NCBI GenBank assembly: GCA_964632755.1
Contig: CAZWDT010000013.1
Coordinates: 1-45,820 of the forward strand
Origin: JAFGMR01 sp964632755
GTDB lineage: Archaea; Halobacteriota; Methanosarcinia; Methanotrichales; Methanotrichaceae
Length of the DNA: 45,820 nt
Reading direction: 5' to 3'
This document shows positions 32,536 to 42,118 of this stretch, in pieces. The notes beneath the pieces were generated by a model that worked only from the letters and a program-made list of their open reading frames with translations, had not been told where the DNA came from and made no database searches. Each line of letters starts with the position of its first letter. Positions within the stretch are counted from its first letter, which is position 1. Both the position numbers and the translations under genes were made by a program.

Positions 32536-33801
32536 ATGGCCGGAGGAGAGGGCGGATCCCTGCTTAGCGTTGGTTGTTCCGTCATATTGGCCGCGCCAGA
32601 AACGCATTCTACCTTCGGCAACATACCCAAGATAGTAAGGCAGAGCTACTTCGCGCTCTTCATCTGCGCGGCATCAGACGTCTTCGCTGGCTACAGCATC
32701 GCCAAGATGGCCCATTTTCTTGCGATCTATCCGGCCCTTCTCATACTCGTTCCAGGCCTGATGGGTATGCGTGGCAATATCTTCGGCTCCTTTGGGGCGA
32801 TGCTCGGAACAAGCCTTCACACGGGCGAGATCGCGCCCCCTTATCGCAGCTCACCTGCTATGCGCGATCAGGTGGCGGGGGCGGCGGTAAGGACGTTGAT
32901 CCTATCGCTCATGCTGGCGATGATCGTGAAGACGTTCAGCCTCGTTGCCGGTGTGGAGATAATGGGCCTCCACCATCTGATATTGATATCGACCTTGACG
33001 GGGATACTCTCCGGGACGGTGCTGCTGGTATTTACCTCGCTCATGATCACCAAGAGCATAAGGACGGGATGGGATCCGGACAACATCTCGCTGCCGCTTA
33101 TAACCGCGGCGGGCGATATCACCACAATACCCCTGCTCTACCTGTCCATCGTCATCGTGCTTGCATTGAGCGATGTACTGGTGACGATTGCAAGCCTTGC
33201 TGTGATAGTCCTATCGATAGTCGCCGGGATCTACAGCATCACGGCTGGAAGGCCCCTTCTTGCCCGGATCATCAAGCAGTCGGTGCCCATATTGGTGCTC
33301 TGCGCAGGGCTGAACACGGTTGGCGGGATCTTCATGGGTTTCAACATGGATCTCCTCCTCTCCTACGCCGCGGTGCTGATGATACTTCCCGTGATCAATG
33401 CAGAGGCAGGGAACCTGGGTGGAATCCTCTCGTCCCAGCTCACTTCCGCATATCACCTGGGCATCACGAGGCTTGAGATCTGGCCCGACAGGGCGACCAA
33501 GAGGAACTTCTTGAGCTTGGTCGTCCTCTCCTTGCTCCTCTTTCCGACCCTGGGGCTGATCGCCGAGACCGTGGCTATCGCATCCGGCCTCAGCTCTCCA
33601 GGAATATGGGACCTCGTCAGGATATGTCTAGTGGCAGGGCTTGCCGCAACCGCGTTTGCAATATCGATTACCTATTACCTGACGCATATCTTCATCAAGG
33701 TCGGGGTCGACCCGGACAACGTGGTGATCCCCATCCTCTGCAGCTCCATGGACGTGCTGGGAACGGGCTGTCTCATACTCGTCGCCCATGCGACGATCTA
33801 A
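32536..33801 (+). CDS. MgtE/SLC41-type divalent cation transporter, duplicated membrane domain
   Basis: A 421-aa membrane protein with about ten hydrophobic spans in two homologous halves of the MgtE integral-membrane domain. The conserved motifs appear twice: PGLMGMRGNIFGSFGAMLGT and WDPDNISLPLITAAGDI in half 1 (about residues 73-200), NAEAGNLGGILSSQLTSA and VDPDNVVIPILCSSMDVLGTG in half 2 (about 283-415). There is no cytosolic N or CBS regulatory domain, unlike bacterial MgtE. The likely substrate is Mg2+ or a related cation. The ATG at 32536 follows a stop codon directly upstream; a slightly later start is possible. Confidence 0.85.
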   Translation: MAGGEGGSLLSVGCSVILAAPETHSTFGNIPKIVRQSYFALFICAASDVFAGYSIAKMAHFLAIYPALLILVPGLMGMRGNIFGSFGAMLGTSLHTGEIAPPYRSSPAMRDQVAGAAVRTLILSLMLAMIVKTFSLVAGVEIMGLHHLILISTLTGILSGTVLLVFTSLMITKSIRTGWDPDNISLPLITAAGDITTIPLLYLSIVIVLALSDVLVTIASLAVIVLSIVAGIYSITAGRPLLARIIKQSVPILVLCAGLNTVGGIFMGFNMDLLLSYAAVLMILPVINAEAGNLGGILSSQLTSAYHLGITRLEIWPDRATKRNFLSLVVLSLLLFPTLGLIAETVAIASGLSSPGIWDLVRICLVAGLAATAFAISITYYLTHIFIKVGVDPDNVVIPILCSSMDVLGTGCLILVAHATI

Positions 33802-33807
33802 GGCGTG

Positions 33808-34989
33808 TCATCCCGACCTCGCGAGGGCGTTGCAGATCCGTCCGAGTGCTCCGGGGATACTGCCCCGCTGCATGGCCTTCATCTGCTCTGCGTCGATATG
33901 GTCGAAGAGAGTGTCCATCAAATGATCGCGCTTCATCAGCAGGTCGACCAATCGTCGCATTTGGACTGAGCGGTCGAGCTCGCGACCGAAGGACTCATGG
34001 ATCATTCGAGGATAGTCATCGAGGGACGCCTCTCCTTGCAGCGATCTTGCAGCCATTAGGCCTGCGATGGAACCTGCGACGACCGCGAGGGGAATGCCAC
34101 CACCGCTTGTTGCCATGACATGGCCTGCCGCATCGCCGGCGAGTAGTATCCTCCCACTTTGAATTGGGCCGACCATCCCCCCTGCGGGAACCGTCCCGCG
34201 CATCACAGCCATGACCTGGCCCCGCCTCAGCCGCGGGCCGGCTATTGGATGATCCATGATGAAGCGATCGAGGAGGGCGGAGAGCGTCATCCTCTCATCC
34301 ATGTATGACCTCCTCACCCCCACCCCGACATTGGCGATCTCCTCTCCAAGCGGTATGATCCATGCGTAGCCTCCGGGAGCAAACCTCGTTCCGAAGTACA
34401 TCTCTGCAGCCTGCGCATCTATCTCGACCCCTGCCATCTCCAACTCCAGGCAGATGCCCATCTCCATCCTATGACTAACTCCCAGCGACCGGGCAAGCGC
34501 CGAGGCGGGGCCGTCCGCTCCAACGACCACGCGAGGGGAGAGCAGCCCAGATCCTCTTCCTCGAAGGCGAAGGCATCCACCCTCTGGGACGGCCGTCGTT
34601 CCCACAAGCATCTTCGCTCCCGCGAAAACCGCCCTGTATGCGAGATGACGGTCGAATGCTCTCCTATCGATGACCCTTCCTTCGACGGGAAACTCCTTGG
34701 ACCTCCCGCTTGGGGCATAGAAGCGCTGGATCTCGGTTCGATGGAGGATGCAACGCTCTGGCATCTCGACCAGGGTCGCGGGGAGGTCGGCATGGGGCAT
34801 CAGGGCTTGCAGCTCATGGGCCTCCGGCAGAAATCCGCCGCACTGGACTGGGGAGCCCACCTCCTCTTTTCTATCGATCAGAAGGACGCTTGCACCCGAG
34901 GCAGCGGCTCTCTCGGCTGCTGTGGAGCCGGCAGGCCCCGCCCCCACAACGATCACATCGACCTCTTCGACCTTTCCGAGGGCCTTCAT
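33808..34989 (-). CDS. geranylgeranyl reductase family FAD-dependent oxidoreductase
   Basis: Flavoprotein of 393 aa. The dinucleotide-binding motif DVIVVGAGPAGSTAAERAA is at about 11-29, EVGSPVQCGGFLPEA (about 42-56) matches the conserved Cys-containing loop of geranylgeranyl reductases, VVGADGPASALARSLG is at about 156-171, PLGEEIANVGVGVR at about 214-227 and ILLAGDAAGHVMATSGGG at about 281-298. Members saturate the isoprenoid chains of archaeal membrane lipids or related isoprenoids; the exact substrate is not visible. The ATG overlaps the symporter stop by 4 nt, so both genes are in one operon. Confidence 0.87.
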   Translation of the reverse strand: MKALGKVEEVDVIVVGAGPAGSTAAERAAASGASVLLIDRKEEVGSPVQCGGFLPEAHELQALMPHADLPATLVEMPERCILHRTEIQRFYAPSGRSKEFPVEGRVIDRRAFDRHLAYRAVFAGAKMLVGTTAVPEGGCLRLRGRGSGLLSPRVVVGADGPASALARSLGVSHRMEMGICLELEMAGVEIDAQAAEMYFGTRFAPGGYAWIIPLGEEIANVGVGVRRSYMDERMTLSALLDRFIMDHPIAGPRLRRGQVMAVMRGTVPAGGMVGPIQSGRILLAGDAAGHVMATSGGGIPLAVVAGSIAGLMAARSLQGEASLDDYPRMIHESFGRELDRSVQMRRLVDLLMKRDHLMDTLFDHIDAEQMKAMQRGSIPGALGRICNALARSG

Positions 34990-36887
34990 CTCTTCGGTGA
35001 AGCAGATAGCCCCCTATGCAAGAGAACGTCTTGGATCTCCTCGAACGATAGGAACATCTCATCTCTCTGCCGCTCGACCTGATCGACCCTGGGCTCTGCC
35101 GAGAGCCATATCTGCATGCGATCGCCGCGCACCATCTTCACGCAGGAGAGCATATCCGATTGCGTTAGGCGATAGACCACATGGCTTCCAGTGGGCGTAA
35201 ACCATTTTGTATGCGCGGCGAGCAGGTCATCGACGAGCCCCCTCCAGTTGAGATCCGGCCTGATCTGAGCGCCGTCTGCCCTAACCGACGTAAGATCGAT
35301 TGCAAGGTTGAGCTGAATCCTCTCGCCGTTCGTCCTCTCGTCTAGGTGGGCCAAGACCTCTCCATATCGGGAGTTCTCCCGGTCGACCTGGACGATCTCC
35401 TTGCTGAAGATCTTGGAGGCCACCTCTGGGAAGAAGGGGGCAAGGCGCACGGCCGCAGGGGCAGGGGTGATCAACGAGACGCCGACGAATGTGACGGCGC
35501 TGAGGGTGAGGCCGACGAGGACCCCGTGCTCGGTCAGCAAGGGGGAGATGCTACTCAATTCTCCCTTGAGAATGAGCTGTTCATATGCGATGAGGGCGAT
35601 CTGCGTTCCACCGCCTGAGATCAGGGCTGCGAGCGCTCCCCACTTGGTTGCCCTCTTCCAATATAGCCCCCCGATGATAGGGAAAAAGTAGGAGGTCGTT
35701 CCGATCACCGTCGCGATGATAACGGCATCCATGATGCTCTCCACATTGAGGGCGATTGTTGCGGAGACTGCTATCATCAAGACGACGAGCACCCTGTTGA
35801 TCACCATCATCTCCCTCATGGAGGCCTGAGGTCGGATGTGCCTCTGTATCAGATCGCGGGAGATGCATGAGGCGCCTGATGTCGCGAAGGTGTCGGTGCA
35901 CGACATGGAGGCTGCGGCGAACCCGAGCGTCAGAAGGGCGAGGAGCGTCGGTCCGACCGAGTCGCTTATGAGCTTAAGGTATAGCATCTCCGCCTCGATC
36001 TCGCCCGTGGGCCTGGGATACCCCGTGCTCAGCCCGATTGCGGCCAGGAAGCAAGCCAGATAGACGAGGGCAAGGAGGCCTGCCCCAAGGAGAAGGCCCT
36101 TCTTCGCGGAGGCGTTGTCCCTCGCGGCCCATATCTTCTGCCAGGGATCCTGCTCCGCGACCCATCCTGGGAGGAGGGCCATCTGGAATATCAGGGCGCC
36201 CATGATCCCGCCCAGGAGGAAGGGATTCCACCAGTCCCCGCCCATCGATGTGGCGGCGGCGAGGAATGTGGTCCCGTTCTGGGAGGGAAGCCCAATCGCG
36301 ACGAGGGCGACGAAGATCGCAAGGCCTGCGAGAAATATATACTGAACGAGGTCGGTCCAGACGACAGCCCGAAATCCGCCGAGGCTGACGTAGATGGATA
36401 CAGCGACGACCATAATGAGGATGGCGTAGAGCGGAGGAACTCCGAAGAAGGTCCCGAGGACCAGCTTGAAGCCGATGAAGTCCACGACGGAGAAGAGTAT
36501 CATCATCACGGCGATGGCGAGAGCCACGGGAGCCCTCACCATCGGATCATAACGGATCTCGAGCAGCTCGGGCTGTGTCATGGCAGGGATGTTCTTTATG
36601 CGGCCCGAAATTGCCGCGACGATTGCGAGGGCGGCGATGTTGGGGAAGACCCACACCCATATGGAGCCTACCCCCAGGAGTAGGAATAGCCCGGTTGCAA
36701 GGAGGAGCGCGCTTGCCGAGAGCCAGGATGCTGCTGCGGAGAAGCTGATATTGGCTGCCCCAAGCTCTCGGCCGGCAAGCCAGAAGTCGGCGACCGACCT
36801 CTGACGCCCCGAGCTCATCACTCCGATCCCGATGATCAGGGCTATGTAGAGCCCTAGGAATAGTAAGAAGAGATGATATGGATCCAT
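34986..36887 (-). CDS. sodium:solute symporter family protein with cytosolic C-terminal extension
   Basis: About 633 aa. The first 480 residues hold some twelve to thirteen hydrophobic spans and SSS-family marks: DFWLAGRELGAANISFSAAASWLSASAL (about 33-60), VSLGGFRAVVWTDLVQY, GFAAASMSCTDTFATSGAS (the region of the Na2 site) and YFFPIIGGLYWKRATKWGAL. The last 150 residues are soluble and not part of the transporter core. The substrate cannot be told; monocarboxylates such as acetate are plausible for an acetate-using methanogen, but this is speculation. The ATG at 36887 lies 32 nt after the TATA box; the ATG at 36917 would abut it. Confidence 0.85.
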   Translation of the reverse strand: MDPYHLFLLFLGLYIALIIGIGVMSSGRQRSVADFWLAGRELGAANISFSAAASWLSASALLLATGLFLLLGVGSIWVWVFPNIAALAIVAAISGRIKNIPAMTQPELLEIRYDPMVRAPVALAIAVMMILFSVVDFIGFKLVLGTFFGVPPLYAILIMVVAVSIYVSLGGFRAVVWTDLVQYIFLAGLAIFVALVAIGLPSQNGTTFLAAATSMGGDWWNPFLLGGIMGALIFQMALLPGWVAEQDPWQKIWAARDNASAKKGLLLGAGLLALVYLACFLAAIGLSTGYPRPTGEIEAEMLYLKLISDSVGPTLLALLTLGFAAASMSCTDTFATSGASCISRDLIQRHIRPQASMREMMVINRVLVVLMIAVSATIALNVESIMDAVIIATVIGTTSYFFPIIGGLYWKRATKWGALAALISGGGTQIALIAYEQLILKGELSSISPLLTEHGVLVGLTLSAVTFVGVSLITPAPAAVRLAPFFPEVASKIFSKEIVQVDRENSRYGEVLAHLDERTNGERIQLNLAIDLTSVRADGAQIRPDLNWRGLVDDLLAAHTKWFTPTGSHVVYRLTQSDMLSCVKMVRGDRMQIWLSAEPRVDQVERQRDEMFLSFEEIQDVLLHRGLSASPKR

Positions 36888-36918
36888 CTTATCACTTGGC
36901 TTTCGCTCTGGATCCACG

Positions 36919-37012
36919 CCTATATAACCCTTGAATACGGGTGGGTCAGATCCATTTGAATATACTCTATACGATTTTTCTTCGCGATTGAGATCATCAA
37001 CTACTTAAATAG
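36919..37012. promoter_or_regulatory. divergent promoter region, symporter and ilvD
   Basis: CCTATATAAC (36919-36928, TATATAGG on the minus strand) serves the symporter operon; CTTAAATAG (37004-37012) serves ilvD, with the chosen ilvD ATG 31 nt downstream. The 75 nt between are AT-rich and may hold operators. Confidence 0.6.
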
Positions 37013-37042
37013 ATGATTCCCTGGCTGATTCGAGGTATCTCC

Positions 37043-38689
37043 ATGAGAAGCGATGTGACCAAAGTAGGCGCAAAGAGGGCTCCCCATCGGGCCCTCCTCA
37101 AGGGTATGGGCCTGACCGATGATGAGATCAAACGTCCCTTCATCGGGGTTGCCAACTCCAGCAACGATTTCATCCCCGGCCATATCCATCTGGATAAGGT
37201 CGGACAGGCGGTCAAGGATGGTATACGCATGGCAGGGGGAGTGCCCTTCGAGTTCCACACCATCGGCATATGCGATGGCATCGCCATGGGCCATGGAGGC
37301 ATGAGGTACTCGCTTCCCTCCCGGGAGTTGATCGAGGACTCGATCGAGATCATGGTCGAGGGGCATCAGCTCGACGGCCTCGTGCTGATAGCCTCATGCG
37401 ACAAGATCGTGCCAGGACATCTCATGGCCGCGGGCAGGCTGGACCTCCCGACGATCGCTGTTACCGGCGGGCCTATGATGCCCGGCTTCGCATGCGACTC
37501 TGACCTAGACCTGATCAATGTATTCGAGGGATGGCAGAAGGGTGGGGAGGCCCTCAAAGCCCTCGAGAATGGAGCCTGTCCAGGCGCGGGCTCATGCGCA
37601 GGCCTCTTCACCGCAAACACCATGGCATGCATGACAGAGGCCATGGGGTTGAGCCTCCCTGGATGCGCGACGGCGCATGCGGTCGACGCGAAGAAGATGC
37701 GGATAGCCAAGCTCTCAGGAATGAGGATCATGGAGCTCGTCCGCCAGGGGATCACAGCGAGGAAGATCGTAACCATTGAATCCATCGAGAACGCCATCCG
37801 CGTGGATATGGCGATTGGAGGGTCGACCAACACCACATTACATCTGCCGGCAATCGCCGCGGAGTTCGGCCTCGATATGGACTTGGATCTATTCGACCGG
37901 CTGAGCCTTGAAACTCCCCATCTTGTCAACCTTCGTCCCGGCGGCCCGTTCCACATGATCGATCTTGACAAGGCCGGAGGCATTCGTGCGGTGATGAGCC
38001 GCATAAAGGGAAAGCTGAATCTCGACGCAATGACCGTCTCAGGCAGGACGATTAAAGAGGAGCTGTCCGACTTTGTGCCGGTGAATCCTCTGACGAACGC
38101 CCGGGTCATTGCGACCCTGGACTCCCCGATCCATGCCGAGGGAGGGATCGCCATCCTCAAGGGAACCCTCGCGCCGGATGGGAGCGTAGTGAAACAGATT
38201 GCAGTCTCGCAATCGATGATGAAGCATACTGGCCCCGCCAAGGTATTCGAGAGCGAGGAGGATGCCATGTCCGGCATAATGGGCGGACGGGTGTTGGCAG
38301 GCGATGTGGTGGTCATTAGATACGAGGGTCCAAAGGGAGGCCCGGGCATGAGGGAAACGCTCTCCCCAACTTCGGCAATCGCGGGAGCTGGGCTTAGCGA
38401 GTCGGTTGCTCTGATAACCGACGGCAGGTTCAGCGGAGGCACGAGGGGTCCCTGCATAGGCCACGTCTCCCCCGAGGCTGCGGCGGGCGGGCCGATAGCG
38501 TTCGTCCAAGATGGAGACGAGATCTCCGTGGACATCCCAGGCCGAAAATTGGACCTCCTCGTCGAGGCCTCGGAGATCGAGCGCCGCAAGGCTGCCTGGA
38601 AGCCACCCAAGCCAAAGGTGAGCGGAGGGATGCTCGACAGGTATAGGAGGTCGGTTACCTCCGCGAGCAAGGGTGGAGTGCTTCGATGA
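37043..38689 (+). CDS. ilvD: dihydroxy-acid dehydratase
   Basis: Third enzyme of isoleucine and valine biosynthesis, an Fe-S dependent dehydratase of about 548 aa. Conserved motifs: FIGVANSSNDFIPGH near the N-terminus, the cluster-ligand Cys in IASCDKIVPGHLMAA and GACPGAGSCAGLFTANTM, GGSTNTTLHLPAIA, YEGPKGGPGM, and TDGRFSGGTRGPCIGHVSPEA near the C-terminus with the catalytic Ser. Complete. I chose the ATG at 37043 from the TATA-box distance; the ATG at 37013 touches the box. The stop overlaps the thpR start (ATGA). Confidence 0.95.
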   Translation: MRSDVTKVGAKRAPHRALLKGMGLTDDEIKRPFIGVANSSNDFIPGHIHLDKVGQAVKDGIRMAGGVPFEFHTIGICDGIAMGHGGMRYSLPSRELIEDSIEIMVEGHQLDGLVLIASCDKIVPGHLMAAGRLDLPTIAVTGGPMMPGFACDSDLDLINVFEGWQKGGEALKALENGACPGAGSCAGLFTANTMACMTEAMGLSLPGCATAHAVDAKKMRIAKLSGMRIMELVRQGITARKIVTIESIENAIRVDMAIGGSTNTTLHLPAIAAEFGLDMDLDLFDRLSLETPHLVNLRPGGPFHMIDLDKAGGIRAVMSRIKGKLNLDAMTVSGRTIKEELSDFVPVNPLTNARVIATLDSPIHAEGGIAILKGTLAPDGSVVKQIAVSQSMMKHTGPAKVFESEEDAMSGIMGGRVLAGDVVVIRYEGPKGGPGMRETLSPTSAIAGAGLSESVALITDGRFSGGTRGPCIGHVSPEAAAGGPIAFVQDGDEISVDIPGRKLDLLVEASEIERRKAAWKPPKPKVSGGMLDRYRRSVTSASKGGVLR

Positions 38690-39246
38690 TAGCGGGACGA
38701 AGGCCCGAGCAGGGGATCCGGTCCTTCGTTGCAGTGGAGCTCCCAGAATCGATGATCCCGGGAATATTGGAGGCCCAAAAGGGGCTCGCATTGCAGGGCG
38801 TGAGAATGGTCAAGCCAGAGCTCGTCCATATCACGCTCAAGTTCTTGGGGGACATCACCCTCGCGCAGCTTGGCGCGATAAAAGAGGCGCTTTCTCGAGT
38901 GAGGGCAGAGCCCTTTTCCGCCCGCATATCCGGGCTTGGGGCATTTCCCGGCCGTTCGGTAAGGGTGATCTGGCTCGGAGCAGAGGGCGATTTTTCGCCG
39001 CTCCATCGCGGGGTTGATGACGCCCTTTCGCCGCTCGGATTTCCCAGAGAGAAGGGCTTTCGTCCACATGCTACCCTCGGCCGTGTTGGGCGACCGAACC
39101 CCGAGACGAGCGCGATCTTATCCGAGAGGATGAGCCAGATGCAGCTAGACCTCGGCGAGTTCACTGTCGATCGCTTCCTCCTGAAGAAGAGCACGCTAAC
39201 CCCCGGAGGGCCCATATACGAGGACATGGCCGAGTATACCCTCTGA
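38686..39246 (+). CDS. thpR: RNA 2',3'-cyclic phosphodiesterase
   Basis: 2H-phosphoesterase of 186 aa (LigT/ThpR family), which opens 2',3'-cyclic phosphate ends of RNA. Both catalytic HxTx motifs are seen: HITLKFLGDI at about 48-57 and HATLGRVGRP at about 126-135, with FVAVELPESM near the N-terminus. Of normal length. It overlaps ilvD by 4 nt upstream and is followed by cca after 4 nt; the pairing with cca is common in archaea and fits RNA 3'-end maintenance. Confidence 0.93.
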   Translation: MIAGRRPEQGIRSFVAVELPESMIPGILEAQKGLALQGVRMVKPELVHITLKFLGDITLAQLGAIKEALSRVRAEPFSARISGLGAFPGRSVRVIWLGAEGDFSPLHRGVDDALSPLGFPREKGFRPHATLGRVGRPNPETSAILSERMSQMQLDLGEFTVDRFLLKKSTLTPGGPIYEDMAEYTL

Positions 39247-39250
39247 TCTC

Positions 39251-40615
39251 TTGAATCGCGTTATCGAGCGGATCAGGCCCACGCCGGAGGAGAGGGCGAG
39301 GCTTGATTGCGTGGCCCGCGATCTCTTAATCCGCATTGATGATGCCGCAAAGGCCGAGGGCCTCGATTGCCAGGGCATCTTGGCGGGATCGGCTGCGCGA
39401 GGGACATGGCTTTCCGGCGACCACGACCTGGATATATTTCTGTCAGTCCCAGAGGATGGTGACCTCGGCGATGCCCTGTTTCTTGCAAGAAGGCTATTTC
39501 CCAAGCACGAGGAGAGGTATGCGGAGCATGCCTATGTCCAGGCCGTAGCCGATGGGATAGAGGTCGATCTGGTCCCATGCTTCCGCTTGGAAGATGCCCG
39601 GCGAATCAGGTCTGCGGTGGATCGGACACCATTTCATTCCATTTATGTCTCACGAAGGATTGCGGGCCTCGAGGACCAGGTCCTCCTCCTCAAGCAGTTC
39701 ATGAAAGGGGTGGGCGTCTACGGTTCAGAGTTGAAGACGGGGGGTTTCTCCGGATACCTGGCCGAGCTATTGATACTTCGATATGGATCCTTTAGAGGGG
39801 TCCTGGAGGCGGCATCGGATTGGAGGCCGGGCGATGTGATAGACCTGGAGGGTCACTCCAGGCGGGATCACGATTCGCCATTGGCGATGATAGACCCTGT
39901 CGACCCCGGCCGAAACGTGGCGGCAGCCCTAACCCTTGATCGGATGTTCAAGTTCGTTGCAGCTTCGCGATGCTTCCTGGAGGCACCGGCATTGGATTTT
40001 TTCTTTCCTCATCGAGCAGAGCCCTTAAGCGAGGGCGATCTTCTTTCGCATATCCACGATCGGGGCACTTACATGATCCTCGTCGAGTTCCCAGCTCCGG
40101 CGGTGGTCGAGGATGTCCTCTTCCCGCAGCTAAGAAAGGCGGAGGAGGCGATATCCGCGCTTCTCGCAAGGGGGGGGTTCTCGGTGATGAGAAGCGTTGT
40201 GGCCTGTCATCGCGATCCGGCCGGCTCTCCCGTCAGCTCTCCTGCCTGCTTGCCGCACGGCCTAGGCCGAATTTTGCTGGAGCTCGATATCTGGGAGCTT
40301 CCTTTCATCCGAAAACACATGGGACCACCCGTCTGGGAGGAAGAGCACCTGAGGAGGTTCCTTGCAAGCCATCAGCCCATCTCCGGCCCCTATATCGAGG
40401 GGGGACGCGCGGTTGTTGAGATCCCTCGCCGCTACACAAGGGCGAGAGACCTCATCGATATGGAGATCTCGAATCTTGCGCTCGGTAAACACATCTCAGC
40501 CCAGGTTCGGGCAGGCCACGTGATATACGGGGGCAACGAACTACTGCAGATCGGCGACTCCGAGTTCAGGGCCCTTCTCACTGAGTTCTTCCGGGCAAGG
40601 GACCGGATCTGCTGA
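39251..40615 (+). CDS. cca: CCA tRNA nucleotidyltransferase (archaeal class I)
   Basis: Adds CCA to tRNA 3' ends; the tRNA genes in this window do not encode CCA, so the enzyme is needed. Class I nucleotidyltransferase active site: AGSAARGTWLSGDHDLDIFL (about 45-64) with the two metal Asp and IEVDLVPCF (about 99-107) with the third. KTGGFSGYLAELLILRYGSF (about 157-176) marks the following helical domain. Of 454 aa, normal for archaea. The start is a TTG at 39251, 4 nt after the thpR stop; there is no ATG near the family N-terminus. Confidence 0.94.
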   Translation: MNRVIERIRPTPEERARLDCVARDLLIRIDDAAKAEGLDCQGILAGSAARGTWLSGDHDLDIFLSVPEDGDLGDALFLARRLFPKHEERYAEHAYVQAVADGIEVDLVPCFRLEDARRIRSAVDRTPFHSIYVSRRIAGLEDQVLLLKQFMKGVGVYGSELKTGGFSGYLAELLILRYGSFRGVLEAASDWRPGDVIDLEGHSRRDHDSPLAMIDPVDPGRNVAAALTLDRMFKFVAASRCFLEAPALDFFFPHRAEPLSEGDLLSHIHDRGTYMILVEFPAPAVVEDVLFPQLRKAEEAISALLARGGFSVMRSVVACHRDPAGSPVSSPACLPHGLGRILLELDIWELPFIRKHMGPPVWEEEHLRRFLASHQPISGPYIEGGRAVVEIPRRYTRARDLIDMEISNLALGKHISAQVRAGHVIYGGNELLQIGDSEFRALLTEFFRARDRIC

Positions 40616-40625
40616 ACGCTTTCCA

Positions 40626-41645
40626 TCAGCTAAAGTATCGCCAGTAAGGCTTCTGTGTCGCTCTGACCTCCTCGATCCTGCGGGCTGTGCGGATATCATC
40701 CGAGATCTTGACCTTTGGGACGTCTCCGGAGAAGGCCTTAAGGACGGCGACCACCGATGCCGATAGGGTATCGAGGCGATAGCCTCCTTCGAGGGTTGCG
40801 ATGACCTTGCCATCGCATAGGCCGTCTGCGATCTCTTTTGCGACTCCGGCCATGGCTCCAAAGCCCTCGGTAGAGATCCCCATCCCCCCAAGGGGATCGC
40901 CCTTGTGGGCGTCGTGTCCCGATGATATCATCACGATATCCGGCTTGAACTCCATTGCAATCGGCACGAGCACCTCTCGAAAGACCATGAGGTATCCATC
41001 ATCTCCCGTTCCCTGGGGGAGTGGAACGTTCACCGTGTAGCCCTTGCCATCATCTTCCCCCACATCGGAGGCCCTTCCCGTGCCGGGATAGTGGGGATAC
41101 AGATGGGTAGAGAAATATAGTACGGATGGATCGTCGTAGAAGACCGCCTCTGTGCCGTTTCCGTGGTGCACGTCCCAGTCCACGATCAAAACGCGCTTCA
41201 GACCACGGGACTGGGCGTACTTGGCCGCCACTGCCACGTTGTTGAATATGCAAAATCCCATGCCCCTGTGGGGCATTGCGTGATGGCCCGGCGGGCGAAC
41301 GAGGGCGAAGGCGCAATCGAGATCGCCGAGGACGGCATCGACCGCGGCTATCGTCCCGCCCGCGGCCATCATGGCTGCGTCGTAGGAGTCCTTGGAGACG
41401 ACGGTATCGAGGTCCAGGTATCCTCCGCCGCGGGCGGCAGTGGTTCTCACTTGCTCGATGTACCTCTGACTATGAATCTTCGCCACCTGGTCCAGGGTTG
41501 CGGCCTCAGGGGTTATTCGCACAGGATCAAGGCCCGATGAAGCGATCTCCTCCAAAATGGCCAGGAGCCGTTCCTTCCTCTCCGGATGATCCCTTGTGTC
41601 GTGCCGGAGGTAAAGGGGGTGATATACTATTGCAGTCCTAGTCAT
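40626..41645 (-). CDS. histone deacetylase-superfamily protein
   Basis: Zn-dependent deacetylase of the HDAC/acetoin-utilization (AcuC, acetylpolyamine) superfamily, 339 aa. Motifs: RPPGHHAMPHRGMGFCIFNNVAVAA (about 117-141) with the catalytic His pair, the Zn ligands in IVDWDVHHGNGT (about 154-165), FSTHLYPHYPGTG, ISSGHDAHKGDPLGG (about 241-255) and LEGGY. The physiological substrate is unknown; archaeal members may act on acetyl-lysine of chromatin proteins or on acetylpolyamines. It is convergent with cca. Confidence 0.9.
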   Translation of the reverse strand: MTRTAIVYHPLYLRHDTRDHPERKERLLAILEEIASSGLDPVRITPEAATLDQVAKIHSQRYIEQVRTTAARGGGYLDLDTVVSKDSYDAAMMAAGGTIAAVDAVLGDLDCAFALVRPPGHHAMPHRGMGFCIFNNVAVAAKYAQSRGLKRVLIVDWDVHHGNGTEAVFYDDPSVLYFSTHLYPHYPGTGRASDVGEDDGKGYTVNVPLPQGTGDDGYLMVFREVLVPIAMEFKPDIVMISSGHDAHKGDPLGGMGISTEGFGAMAGVAKEIADGLCDGKVIATLEGGYRLDTLSASVVAVLKAFSGDVPKVKISDDIRTARRIEEVRATQKPYWRYFS

Positions 41646-42118
41646 GCAATAATCAGAGGGTTGCGTTGGGTAAAACTGTTTCTCATATCAGCACATGATT
41701 AATTTTATAAATATATTTTATTATGTATATTATCCATGTGGCCCTCGTGCCTCTTGCTTTTTCGATGAGGAATGAGCAGAGCTGCCTTTGCCATGTATAC
41801 TCCGAGGGAAGCAAGTAAATAATGGGATGAGCGTCAAATGAACGGCGTGGCCCGAAAGTGTGGTAAGAGGACCAAAAAAGATATAATAGGGAAATGCTCT
41901 ACCATTACGCTATAATCCCCTTCTTGGGGATTACTGGAGGGTGATGAAGCAATACATGTCTGAGAGACGCCGAACAGATGGCCGGTTGCCGGAGAGGTAG
42001 CGCCGCAGAGAAATATGCCAGGCTATCGAAGATTATATCTAGGCAGTGGTTTTAAGAATAATCAGACTGTATGCTGCAAAAGTAAGGTTTCCGAGAAGGG
42101 AAAATAGGAGGTTAAAAG
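41646..42118 (+). other. 473-bp gene-free stretch upstream of the S-layer gene
   Basis: No gene seen. It is AT-rich at 41690-41730. It contains an 8-bp hairpin TAATCCCC-TTCTT-GGGGATTA (41913-41933). A TATA-like TTATATC (42033-42039) would give a leader of about 55 nt to the S-layer gene, and AGGAGGT (42106-42112) is a strong ribosome site 6 nt before its ATG. The hairpin could belong to a small RNA or an upstream regulatory element. Confidence 0.5.

Noticed and set aside
37366..39069. Open frame of over 560 codons on the minus strand opposite ilvD
   Set aside because: Ser/Pro/Arg-rich antisense of a fully recognised enzyme gene; no family resemblance.
41901..41933. Minus-strand sequence beginning GGGGATTATAGCG and TAATGGTAGAGC looks like the 5' half of a tRNA
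   Set aside because: No anticodon stem, T arm or matching 3' acceptor follows; treated as chance or an old fragment.
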